7,015 bases of DNA from CAKVOD01 sp050872805 (GTDB lineage: Bacteria; Bacillota; Clostridia; Christensenellales; UBA1242): assembly GCA_050872805.1 (NCBI GenBank), contig JBNMHN010000066.1, positions 1-7,015 on the forward strand, written 5' to 3'. The position numbers and the translations under genes were made by a program. The notes under the pieces were generated by a model, which was given only the letters and a program-made list of their open reading frames with translations, searched no databases and had not been told where the DNA came from. Of this stretch, positions 1 through 5,906 are shown piece by piece. Numbering within the stretch: position 1 is the stretch's first letter; each line of letters begins with the position of its first letter.

Positions 1-21
1 AAACAGTATGGGTGCAAAAAT

Positions 22-864
22 GTGCAATATAGCTGTAAAAAAATGCAAGAATTGAATTTTTACGATGCAAAAACGAAATGTAAATATTTTGCCACAAATA
101 TGCTTTTGTGGCTTTTGGTGTTGGTAGGTATTTTGTTGCTTAGTTACAGTTTTTCAATGAATGATTTTGAAGAATCAAGTTTAAACACTTCTAGCGCTGT
201 ATCATATGAAAATGAGCGCAGCGGGAACAGCGAAAGTTTTGCGTATGAATTATCAACACAAGCGCAATTGACAGAGCTTTCGGAGCAGGTTGTTTCAGGA
301 AATGCTTATTCAAATAAATACTTTGTATTAACGAATGATATAGAAATTGACGCATCTTCTTGGGTGCCTATTGGTGTTGCAACTGAAGAGCAAACTGACG
401 GGACAAAAGGGCTGTGTTCTTCGGGGGAAGTTCCCGCATATCCATTTTCTGGAGTTTTAGACGGAAAAGGTAAAAAGATAATAATTAAAGGGCAACTCAA
501 ATTAAATTACACTAACTACACGAGCGGTTATTATGCTTATTATGGTGTGTTGTTTAGTTATTTGAAGAGTGCTGAAATAAAAAATATTACAATTGATTTT
601 CAAGCAACTAATGTGGGAGATAAAACTTTTTATCTCACGTGGACGCAGTCTAATACATCGCATATAAATATTGGTGGGGTTGCAAGCAAGGTCGAATCAA
701 GCACTATTTTAAACTGCGATGTTATGGGTAGCCCGATAACTATAGGGGGGAGTGTTCATATCTATGATAACTATGTATATCTTGGTGGGGTCGCAGTGAC
801 TGCGAGTGATAGCGTTATAAAAGATTGTGAAGTATCTTGTGGTTTTAATTTTAGTTATACCTAA
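22..864 (+). CDS. GLUG-like repeat surface protein, N-terminal part (gene broken by in-frame stop)
   Basis: This is the N-terminal 280 residues of a cell-surface repeat protein. One hydrophobic segment at about residues 27-45 (MLLWLLVLVGILLL core) follows a Lys-rich stretch and is either a membrane anchor or an uncleaved signal. A Ser/Asn-rich linker follows, then a motif typical of GLUG-type beta-helix proteins: Leu-Thr-x-Asp-Ile (103-108), Trp-x-Pro-Ile-Gly (114-117) and Pro-Phe-Ser-Gly-Val-Leu-Asp-Gly-Lys-Gly (141-150). Two beta-helix coils with the pattern Gly-Gly-Val-Ala...Ile-x-x-Cys-x-Val follow (218-234, 255-271). The start is uncertain: GTG at 22 has no ribosome site, ATG at 43 has none either, and the frame is open to the window edge, so the true start may lie upstream. 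The frame ends at TAA 862-864 but continues directly into the next entry, which I take to be the rest of the same gene. The role is unknown; adhesion is only a guess from the family. Confidence 0.7.
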   Translation: MQYSCKKMQELNFYDAKTKCKYFATNMLLWLLVLVGILLLSYSFSMNDFEESSLNTSSAVSYENERSGNSESFAYELSTQAQLTELSEQVVSGNAYSNKYFVLTNDIEIDASSWVPIGVATEEQTDGTKGLCSSGEVPAYPFSGVLDGKGKKIIIKGQLKLNYTNYTSGYYAYYGVLFSYLKSAEIKNITIDFQATNVGDKTFYLTWTQSNTSHINIGGVASKVESSTILNCDVMGSPITIGGSVHIYDNYVYLGGVAVTASDSVIKDCEVSCGFNFSYT

Positions 865-879
865 GATTTGGGAAGTAAT

Positions 880-2046
880 ATGTGGCAATATATTGCTTCA
901 GGGATTGTCCAGACAATAACTGGGACTACATCTATGATTGAGGATTGTGGAGTTACGGGCGAAATTAGAATTTCACAACACGGGAATGGTGTTACAGAAA
1001 GCACAGGGCTAATTGCTGGCAATGCGGAGAATATTAAGGGTTGTTACATTGTGGGGAATATTACTTATGGCTTGGTTTCTGGGCCGCGAAGTGGTACTGT
1101 GGGCATAATAGGTGGAAATGCAAAGAATATAAGCGATTGTTACGTTGAGGGGGAAGTACAAATTAGCGGAACTTCAAGTGACCCAGTGGTGTATGTGGGA
1201 GTAATTGCAGGATATGCTGAAAGCATTAACAACTGTTCAATAAATCTTACCTCTTTGAATCTGTTTGGGGAAGGGGATACGGATTCAGTTTGTGGAATAA
1301 TTGCTGGCTTTGCAAAAAAAGTTCAAAATTGCTGTGTGTGGGTAGATAACTTGGTTGAAATGGTGTCTAGACAAGGGTACGGGGCATTATTGGGTGGAGA
1401 TTTGGGGCAAATTAGTAATTGCATATTGATTTTAAATACTATAGGTACTATAGATGTGAACTATGCGATTTCAAACACTTCAAGAGGAACAACCAACACC
1501 GACACAATTGCTTATAATTGCGTTATAATTGGTTATAATGGTTTGTCGCTATTGAAGGCAATATCTGCCACGACGGATACAACCAACGGATTATATTCTG
1601 TGCTTGCGGATGACAGTTTAAAACTAAAGGAAACATATGTTAGGGGAACGACTACTTATCAATGGAACGTGGCGGCGCCGTGGAGTTTTGATACAATATG
1701 GGTTGCGGCTGATGATTATCCTATTTTGCGATTAACATATGCTCTTTACAAAATTGACATCGCTATAAATTTTTCTACAAATGTGGATAGGAGTTATTTG
1801 ATATATCTTCTTGACGAAAGTGGTAAGGTTGCACGTGAATTCGTAGTACAAGGAACGGGACAGCGTAGTGTTGTAGGCTGGGCAAAAAACGCAAAGTTTA
1901 CAATCTTTATTAGTCATACACTATATATGAATTGCAAAATTCAAAACAAAGACGCGCAAAAGATGACGTTTGAGGCCGCGGAAAACACCACGATTGAAGT
2001 ATCAATTTCAGCGCCAACAGGCGTCAACAACTGGGTTGCGATATAA
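880..2046 (+). CDS. GLUG-like repeat surface protein, C-terminal part (same frame as preceding fragment)
   Basis: This carries on the frame of the preceding fragment after its TAA. If it is translated alone, ATG 880 is the better start: a weak GGGAAG lies 4 bases upstream, while the in-frame TTG at 868 has none. It has no signal or membrane segment of its own, so as a separate protein it would stay in the cytoplasm, which argues that it is the back half of a broken gene. It holds six or seven coils of the form Gly-(Ile/Val)-Ile-(Ala/Gly)-Gly-x-Ala-x-x-Ile-x-x-Cys. A closing Trp-Ser-Phe-Asp-x-Ile-Trp then Tyr-Pro-Ile-Leu-Arg motif (nt ~1681-1731) is the usual end of GLUG regions. The last ~100 residues look like a beta-sandwich and end in Trp-Val-Ala-Ile. 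There is no LPxTG sorting signal and no C-terminal membrane segment, so the N-terminal segment would be the only anchor. Together the two parts span about 674 codons. The product is probably surface-exposed; its ligand is unknown. Confidence 0.65.
   Translation: MWQYIASGIVQTITGTTSMIEDCGVTGEIRISQHGNGVTESTGLIAGNAENIKGCYIVGNITYGLVSGPRSGTVGIIGGNAKNISDCYVEGEVQISGTSSDPVVYVGVIAGYAESINNCSINLTSLNLFGEGDTDSVCGIIAGFAKKVQNCCVWVDNLVEMVSRQGYGALLGGDLGQISNCILILNTIGTIDVNYAISNTSRGTTNTDTIAYNCVIIGYNGLSLLKAISATTDTTNGLYSVLADDSLKLKETYVRGTTTYQWNVAAPWSFDTIWVAADDYPILRLTYALYKIDIAINFSTNVDRSYLIYLLDESGKVAREFVVQGTGQRSVVGWAKNAKFTIFISHTLYMNCKIQNKDAQKMTFEAAENTTIEVSISAPTGVNNWVAI
901..1434 (+). repeat. 32-residue (96-bp) protein repeat with a cysteine ladder
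   Basis: The coding sequence repeats at protein level. Cysteine codons lie at 946, 1042, 1138, 1234 and 1330, exactly 96 bases apart, then at 1420 and 1519 (90 and 99 apart). Each follows an Ile/Val-x-x-Cys step and is preceded by a Gly-Ile-Ile-Ala-Gly-x-Ala turn. Before the stop codon, matching cysteines lie at 715 and 826. One coil per ~32 residues with a stacked cysteine fits a right-handed beta-helix of GLUG type. The DNA has diverged between units, so this is an old protein repeat and not a recent tandem duplication. Confidence 0.7.
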
Positions 2047-2131
2047 AATTGTTTCGCGACTGCAAGGAATAGAAAAACAATCACGTTGTTTAAACAGTAA
2101 AGTGAGTTGTTTTGTAATTTTAGAGAATATG

Positions 2132-2175
2132 AAAACAACGGCAAAGTTGAAAACCTTTGCCGTTGTTTTGTTTTT
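2132..2175 (+). terminator. Rho-independent terminator after the repeat-protein gene
   Basis: A perfect 15-bp inverted repeat, AAAACAACGGCAAAG (2132-2146) and CTTTGCCGTTGTTTT (2155-2169), with an 8-base loop, is followed by a T-rich tract broken by single Gs. It lies 86 bases after the stop at 2046. On the minus strand the arm ends in only four Ts, so it is at best a weak terminator for the convergent ABC-F gene, for which I see no better one in 2201-2309. That stretch is AT-rich, and I find nothing else in it. Confidence 0.85.
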
Positions 2176-2309
2176 GTTTTGTTGTTTTTTAATTATTTAG
2201 CACTAACTAATCGTTAAACTAATTTATTTAATTATCAAATGAAATTCATCTAACTATATTGTTTTTGATGTAAAACTGGTTGAGACAACTAAAATACTAC
2301 AAATTTTTA

Positions 2310-3884
2310 CTATTTTGCAATGTATTCTTCAAAAGTTTCCATACGGTCGATGAGTTTGCCGTCCTTGATTTCAAAGATGCGGTTTGCAATAGATGACAAG
2401 AACTCGTGGTCGTGAGACGCGAAGATGACAACGCCGTCAAAGTCAATCAAAGCGTCGTTGAGTGCCGTGATACTTTCAAGGTCGAGGTGGTTTGTTGGTT
2501 GGTCGAGCATAAGCAAGTTGCCAGCTTCAAGCATCATTTTTGAGAGCATACAACGCACTTTTTCGCCCCCTGAGAGGACTTTGACTTTCTTCAAGCCGTC
2601 CTCACCCGAAAAGAGCATACGTCCGAGGAATCCGCGCAAAAATGTTTCGTCCGTTTCCTTTGTAAATTGTGCTAACCAGTTGATAATGTTGAGGTCGCAC
2701 TCAAAGTATGAGTTTTTGTCATTTGGCAAATAACTCATTTTTGTGTTTGCGCCGATTGAAATTGAGCCGTCGTATTTTGATTCGCCCGCAAGCGCCTTGA
2801 AAAATGCAGTAACCGCAATGTCGTCGCCGAGAACTGCGATTTTATCGTCTTTATTAATTCTAAATTCGGCGTTATTCAAAATCGCTTTGCCTTCGTCATT
2901 ATAAACAGTCAAATTGTTTGCCTGAATAACCTCTTTTGAAAGTGGTTTTTCTGCTTTAAAGTTTACGTACGGATATTTGCGGCTAGAAGCAGGCATATCT
3001 TCAATTTGGATTTTCTCCAAAATTTTCTTTCTTGAAGTTGCTTGTTTTGATTTAGATTTGTTTGCCGAGAAGCGTTGAATGAACGCTTTGAGTTCGGCAA
3101 TCTTTTCTTCCTTTTTCTTGTTTTGGTTTTTCATCAACTGTTGTGTGAGTTGGCTTGATTGATACCAAAAGTCGTAGTTCCCAGCATAAATAGTGATTTT
3201 GCCGTAGTCGATGTCGACCGTGTGCGTGCAGACGGTGTTCAAGAAGTGTCTATCGTGCGAAACGACGATGACCGTGCCTGCAAAGTTGATTAAAAACTCC
3301 TCAAGCCATTCGACGGATTTGATGTCAAGACCGTTTGTAGGTTCGTCCAAAAGCAAGATGTCGGGGCTGCCAAAGAGTGCTTGCGCGAGCAAAATTTTGA
3401 CCTTTTCGCTTTCTTTGAGGGTTTTCATTTCAAGGTAAAGGTAGGAGTCGTCGAGCCCCAACCCGCCCAAAAGTTGCGCTATTTCGGTTTCGGCATCCCA
3501 GCCGTTCATTTCGGCAAACTCTGCCTCAAGTTCGGCGGTTTTCAAGCCGTCTTCCTCAGTGAAGTCGGGCTTTGCGTAAAGCGCTTCCTTTTCTTTCATA
3601 ATGTCGTATAGTTTTTTGTTGCCCATAATGACGGTGTCAAAAACCGTGAAGTCGTCGTATTTGAAGTGGTCTTGTTGCAAAACACTCATACGGCATTTTT
3701 CGTCGACATCGACACTGCCTTTATAACTGTCGATTTGCCCCGAAATGATTTTCAAAAATGTCGACTTGCCCGCGCCGTTTGCGCCGATAATTCCGTAGCA
3801 GTTGCCCGAAACAAATTTCAAGTTGACATCCTGAAACAAGAGTTGACCGCCAAAGCGCAACTCAAGGTTACTAATTGTTATCAT
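2310..3884 (-). CDS. ABC-F family ATPase, YkpA/YbiT-like, with one degenerate ATP site
   Basis: This is a soluble tandem ABC protein of 524 residues, the usual length for the YkpA/YbiT branch of ABC-F. The family has no membrane domain and works on the ribosome; the exact role of this branch is not settled. NBD1 has Walker A GANGAGKST (34-42), Walker B with catalytic Glu LLLDEP (177-182) and switch His210. An arm insertion lies at about 85-140. The linker between the domains (~240-305) is rich in Lys and Arg, as expected for contact with tRNA or rRNA. NBD2 has the signature LSGGE (437-441) and switch His491. Oddities: the NBD1 signature is LKESE (156-160), the NBD2 Walker A is GDDIAVTA (353-360) without Gly-Lys-Thr, and the NBD2 catalytic Glu is Gln462 (codon at 2499-2501). 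All three losses fall in the same composite site. GGAGG at 3889-3893 lies 4 bases before the ATG and fixes the start. It is transcribed divergently from the lipoprotein gene. The linker is short, unlike antibiotic-resistance ABC-F proteins, so I infer a housekeeping translation role. Confidence 0.93.
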   Translation of the reverse strand: MITISNLELRFGGQLLFQDVNLKFVSGNCYGIIGANGAGKSTFLKIISGQIDSYKGSVDVDEKCRMSVLQQDHFKYDDFTVFDTVIMGNKKLYDIMKEKEALYAKPDFTEEDGLKTAELEAEFAEMNGWDAETEIAQLLGGLGLDDSYLYLEMKTLKESEKVKILLAQALFGSPDILLLDEPTNGLDIKSVEWLEEFLINFAGTVIVVSHDRHFLNTVCTHTVDIDYGKITIYAGNYDFWYQSSQLTQQLMKNQNKKKEEKIAELKAFIQRFSANKSKSKQATSRKKILEKIQIEDMPASSRKYPYVNFKAEKPLSKEVIQANNLTVYNDEGKAILNNAEFRINKDDKIAVLGDDIAVTAFFKALAGESKYDGSISIGANTKMSYLPNDKNSYFECDLNIINWLAQFTKETDETFLRGFLGRMLFSGEDGLKKVKVLSGGEKVRCMLSKMMLEAGNLLMLDQPTNHLDLESITALNDALIDFDGVVIFASHDHEFLSSIANRIFEIKDGKLIDRMETFEEYIAK

Positions 3885-3924
3885 ATTTCCTCCAATCTAT
3901 AATATAGTATGGCGCGAGCGATAT

Positions 3925-3943
3925 ATTATGTAAATGCCATAAT
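3925..3943. repeat. Short dyad in the ABC-F leader
   Basis: ATTATG (3925-3930) and CATAAT (3938-3943) form a 6-bp inverted repeat around a 7-base spacer. It lies in the predicted ABC-F leader and overlaps the alternative -35. It could be a small hairpin or an operator half-site pair, but it is AT-rich and short enough to be chance. Confidence 0.25.
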
Positions 3944-3967
3944 GCTGCGCGACCAAAAGTTGCATAG

Positions 3968-3996
3968 ATTATAGCACATATTTTTGCTGAAAACAA
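3968..3996 (-). promoter_or_regulatory. Probable promoter of the ABC-F gene (extended -10)
   Basis: On the minus strand, TATAAT (3973 to 3968) is a perfect -10 preceded by TGC, the extended -10 element. TTGTTT (3996 to 3991) is a partial -35 at 17-base spacing. Transcription would begin near 3961 and give a leader of about 77 bases before the ATG at 3884. A second possible promoter lies closer: TTTACA (3934 to 3929) and CATACT (3911 to 3906), also 17 apart but with a weaker -10. Confidence 0.55.
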
Positions 3997-4075
3997 GTGT
4001 TTGCTTTGAACTTGCTGGGGAGAAGTTTTAGCAATAAAAAATATGAAAATTTTTATAAAAATTGTCGAAAAATAG

Positions 4076-4104
4076 TTTACAAAATTTTTATAATGTGCTA
4101 TATT
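4076..4104 (+). promoter_or_regulatory. Promoter of the lipoprotein gene
   Basis: TTTACA (4076-4081, 5 of 6 to the consensus) and TATATT (4099-4104, 5 of 6) are 17 bases apart. TG at 4096-4097 adds an extended -10. Transcription should start near 4111. The leader of about 25 bases carries AAGGAG at 4121-4126, 9 bases before the ATG. The combination predicts strong, constitutive-looking expression. Confidence 0.75.
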
Positions 4105-4135
4105 ATTACTATGTTTAAAAAAGGAGAAAAACATT

Positions 4136-4999
4136 ATGAAAAATAGTATTAGAGCATTACTTGCGATGATTGCAATTTTGCCTTGCGCACTGTTCTTCAC
4201 AGCATGCGGCGGGGAAAAAGTTGAAATCGCTCAAGCGCAACAAGTTTACGCTGAAGCAATGACAAACACAACTGAAATTACAACCGATTTTAAAATTGTT
4301 ACAACAATGAAAATGGAAATGAAGTTGGATCAAGGGACTGTTAAGTCAGATATCACTTCTACAGTCAAGAAATCTGGAGAAATCACAGAAGTTGACGGAG
4401 TAAAGAACTTTGACAATGTAAAATTATATACGAAAATAAAGGGTTCTGCTTCTATGGGTAAAGCAACTCAAAAGATGGATTCTGAAGCAATACTTGGAAA
4501 GATTGGTGACAATTTCTACACTGTAGACACAAAGAATAAAACATATGTTGAGGCAGATGAATTTGATATCGCTGAACTCTCTGGCACTTTGACTGCAGTT
4601 CTTGGCGAATCATCAGAAGAAATGCCAATTTCACCTACAGACTTTATGGATGTAAACTTTGAGTCGGAGACAATGAAAGTTTCTGCTGAAAAGTTTGGAG
4701 ACGACAAGTATGTTGTTACGGCTAAAGGATATGAAATTGCTGACGGGATGAAAATTGACGGCAAGGCAAAGATTACACTTAAAGGCGGAAAACTTGCTGA
4801 AATTTCATTGGACTTCAAGATTTATACACCAAAAGCAGATGCTGACCTTAGTGGTGACGTAGTTGACCCTTCATTGTTTACAGAACAATCAATGAAAGTT
4901 AAATGCACAATGAAAGTTACATATGGCAAACAATCAATTGCCGATATGCCAGCATCACTTGAAGGCTATACAGATGCTAGCGAACTTATGATTGCATAA
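4136..4999 (+). CDS. Secreted lipoprotein of unknown function
   Basis: The protein has 287 residues. A type II signal peptide is clear: Lys/Arg at 2-6, a hydrophobic core at 7-21, and the lipobox Phe-Thr-Ala-Cys with Cys24 as the lipidated residue, followed by Gly-Gly. Phe at position -3 is less common than Leu but accepted in Gram-positives. The mature part is Lys-, Thr- and Asp/Glu-rich and shows alternating strand-like stretches, such as the repeated Met-Lys-Met-Glu-Met and Lys-Ile-Thr-Leu-Lys, with no cysteine until one near residue 260. This resembles the LolA/LppX-like or DUF6612-type lipoproteins that bind lipid or envelope ligands, but the resemblance is by eye and weak. The start is fixed by AAGGAG 9 bases upstream and by the signal peptide. 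The gene stands alone, with its own promoter and terminator, and is divergent from the ABC-F gene. It probably sits on the outer face of the cell membrane. Confidence 0.88.
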   Translation: MKNSIRALLAMIAILPCALFFTACGGEKVEIAQAQQVYAEAMTNTTEITTDFKIVTTMKMEMKLDQGTVKSDITSTVKKSGEITEVDGVKNFDNVKLYTKIKGSASMGKATQKMDSEAILGKIGDNFYTVDTKNKTYVEADEFDIAELSGTLTAVLGESSEEMPISPTDFMDVNFESETMKVSAEKFGDDKYVVTAKGYEIADGMKIDGKAKITLKGGKLAEISLDFKIYTPKADADLSGDVVDPSLFTEQSMKVKCTMKVTYGKQSIADMPASLEGYTDASELMIA

Positions 5000-5015
5000 T
5001 TTTAAAATCGAAATT

Positions 5016-5048
5016 AAACTGTAAGATGTATGTCTTGCAGTTTTTTTT
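5016..5048 (+). terminator. Rho-independent terminator of the lipoprotein gene
   Basis: AAACTGTAAGA (5016-5026) pairs with TCTTGCAGTTT (5033-5043), 11 bp with one G-U pair, around a 6-base loop. A run of eight Ts (5041-5048) follows. It starts 17 bases after the stop codon. A second small dyad, TCGCAA/TTGCGA (5057-5073), lies just downstream and has no obvious role. Confidence 0.88.
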
Positions 5049-5164
5049 GTAAACGTTCGCAATTTTTTTGCGATTTGGGCATAGTCCACTTAATAAATTT
5101 TGCAAGATTAATACTATGAAATTGGCTCAAGAATTAACTTTTAATAAAAATTTTCAAATAGCAT

Positions 5165-5170
5165 TATAAT
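5165..5170 (+). promoter_or_regulatory. Possible -10 element for the Nudix gene
   Basis: A perfect TATAAT lies 40 bases before the Nudix start, but I see only poor -35 candidates (TTTAAT at 5140-5145, 19 bases away). It would give a leader of about 34 bases. A rival is TTGCAA (5175-5180) with the extended -10 TGTGATAAA (5193-5201), which would start transcription almost at the ATG. The sequence does not decide between them. Confidence 0.35.
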
Positions 5171-5210
5171 TTAATTGCAAGATAGTAATTTTTGTGATAA
5201 ACTATAAGTT

Positions 5211-5732
5211 ATGAAAAGAATTAGCGCTAGAGCCATTATAATAGAAGGAGACAAAATCGGGCTAATGTACCGAAAGAAAGTGAACCACGCCTTCTATTGC
5301 CTGCCAGGGGGGAAGCAGGAAACAGGCGAAAAATTGGAAGAAACGGTGGTTCGTGAAATCAAAGAAGAATTTGGAATTGACATTGAAGTTGTCAAAAAGG
5401 TGTATGAGTTTATTTCTGAGAGTGCGCACCAACATTTCTACTTATGTAAATGGGTGGACGGAATATTTGGCACAGGCGAGGGCGAGGAATTTACTGTTCC
5501 TAGCGAAAAGGGCTATTATGAGCCACGCCTTGTCAATGTTGCGCATTTAAAGGAATTGCATATTTTACCAAAGAAAATTGCAAAACAACTTCGCAAGGAC
5601 TATGAGCGTAATGGTGCAGACTTGCGCGACGATGTGAAAGTGCTTGTCGACGACAAGCCTGCAATTCAAATGCCAAAGTTCAAGTTTTTCAAAAAACGCA
5701 AACACGCAAAAAAAGAGGCCGCAAAGAAATGA
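5211..5732 (+). CDS. Nudix hydrolase
   Basis: The protein has 173 residues. The complete Nudix box is at residues 34-56: Gly34, Glu40, then Arg48-Glu49-Ile-Lys-Glu52-Glu53-Phe-Gly55-Ile56, matching GX5EX7REUXEEXGU. The glutamates Glu49, Glu52 and Glu53 would bind Mg2+ for hydrolysis of a nucleoside-diphosphate-linked substrate. Leu-Pro-Gly-Gly (31-34) leads into the box. The start of the fold (Ile-Ser-Ala-Arg-Ala-Ile-Ile-Ile) begins at residue 4, so the ATG at 5211 leaves no room for a later start. The substrate cannot be told from the box; the length and N-terminal start suit a small ADP-ribose or (d)NTP pyrophosphatase. Two oddities: no Shine-Dalgarno sequence is visible upstream, and the last 20 residues (154-173) form a Lys/Arg/Ala tail that may bind nucleic acid or simply reflect the terminator it overlaps. 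It is a single gene, convergent with the helicase. Confidence 0.93.
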   Translation: MKRISARAIIIEGDKIGLMYRKKVNHAFYCLPGGKQETGEKLEETVVREIKEEFGIDIEVVKKVYEFISESAHQHFYLCKWVDGIFGTGEGEEFTVPSEKGYYEPRLVNVAHLKELHILPKKIAKQLRKDYERNGADLRDDVKVLVDDKPAIQMPKFKFFKKRKHAKKEAAKK

Positions 5733-5752
5733 TTTTCTTTGCAGCCTTTTTT
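5711..5752 (+). terminator. Terminator overlapping the 3' end of the Nudix gene
   Basis: GCAAAGAAA (5721-5729) pairs with TTTCTTTGC (5734-5742). After one C/A mismatch the stem continues as AAAAGAGGC (5711-5719) with GCCTTTTTT (5744-5752), including one G-U pair. The 4-base loop at 5730-5733 contains the TGA stop of the Nudix gene. The descending arm ends in six Ts. On the minus strand a seven-T run (from 5714 to 5708) follows the stem, so it can also stop transcription from the helicase side. Confidence 0.8.
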
Positions 5753-5855
5753 ACGCAACAATACCGACGCAACAATGTCATTAAAAAATGCCGTCACATT
5801 TGTTAAATTTATTAATATTGAAAGTTTAGATTGATGAAAACAATAAATTAAAAAC

Positions 5856-5896
5856 AAAACAGCATCGTCGTTGTAGGGCAAATGCTGTTTTTTTTT
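5856..5896. terminator. Two-way terminator between convergent Nudix and helicase genes
   Basis: AAAACAGCAT (5856-5865) and ATGCTGTTTT (5882-5891) form a perfect 10-bp stem with a 16-base loop. On the plus strand nine Ts run from 5888 to 5896. On the minus strand the arm ends TTTTGTTTT, 16 bases after the helicase stop at 5907. It most likely ends the helicase transcript and backs up the Nudix terminator. The rest of 5753-5855 holds only a 10-base direct repeat, ACGCAACAAT, at 5753 and 5767. Confidence 0.75.
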
Positions 5897-5906
5897 ATTT
5901 ATCATA

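Noticed and set aside
2129..2200. 23-codon hydrophobic peptide starting at ATG 2129
   Set aside because: It lies wholly over the terminator hairpin and T-rich tract, which automatically encode Phe, Leu and Val; there is no ribosome site.
4111..4146. 11-codon frame (ATG 4111 to TAG 4144) overlapping the lipoprotein start, beginning at the predicted transcript start
   Set aside because: It is short, in an A-rich leader built around the ribosome site, and has no support beyond position; probably chance.
3871..4200. 109-residue minus-strand frame across the divergent promoter region
   Set aside because: It overlaps the starts of both flanking genes, and its Phe/Ile/Lys-rich composition is what AT-rich non-coding sequence gives.
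5116..5169. 17-codon frame before the Nudix gene
   Set aside because: No ribosome site, AT-rich sequence, and it overlaps the candidate -10.
5753..5776. ACGCAACAAT direct repeat (5753-5762 and 5767-5776) as a possible insertion or attachment site
   Set aside because: Only ten bases, four apart, with no element between or next to them.
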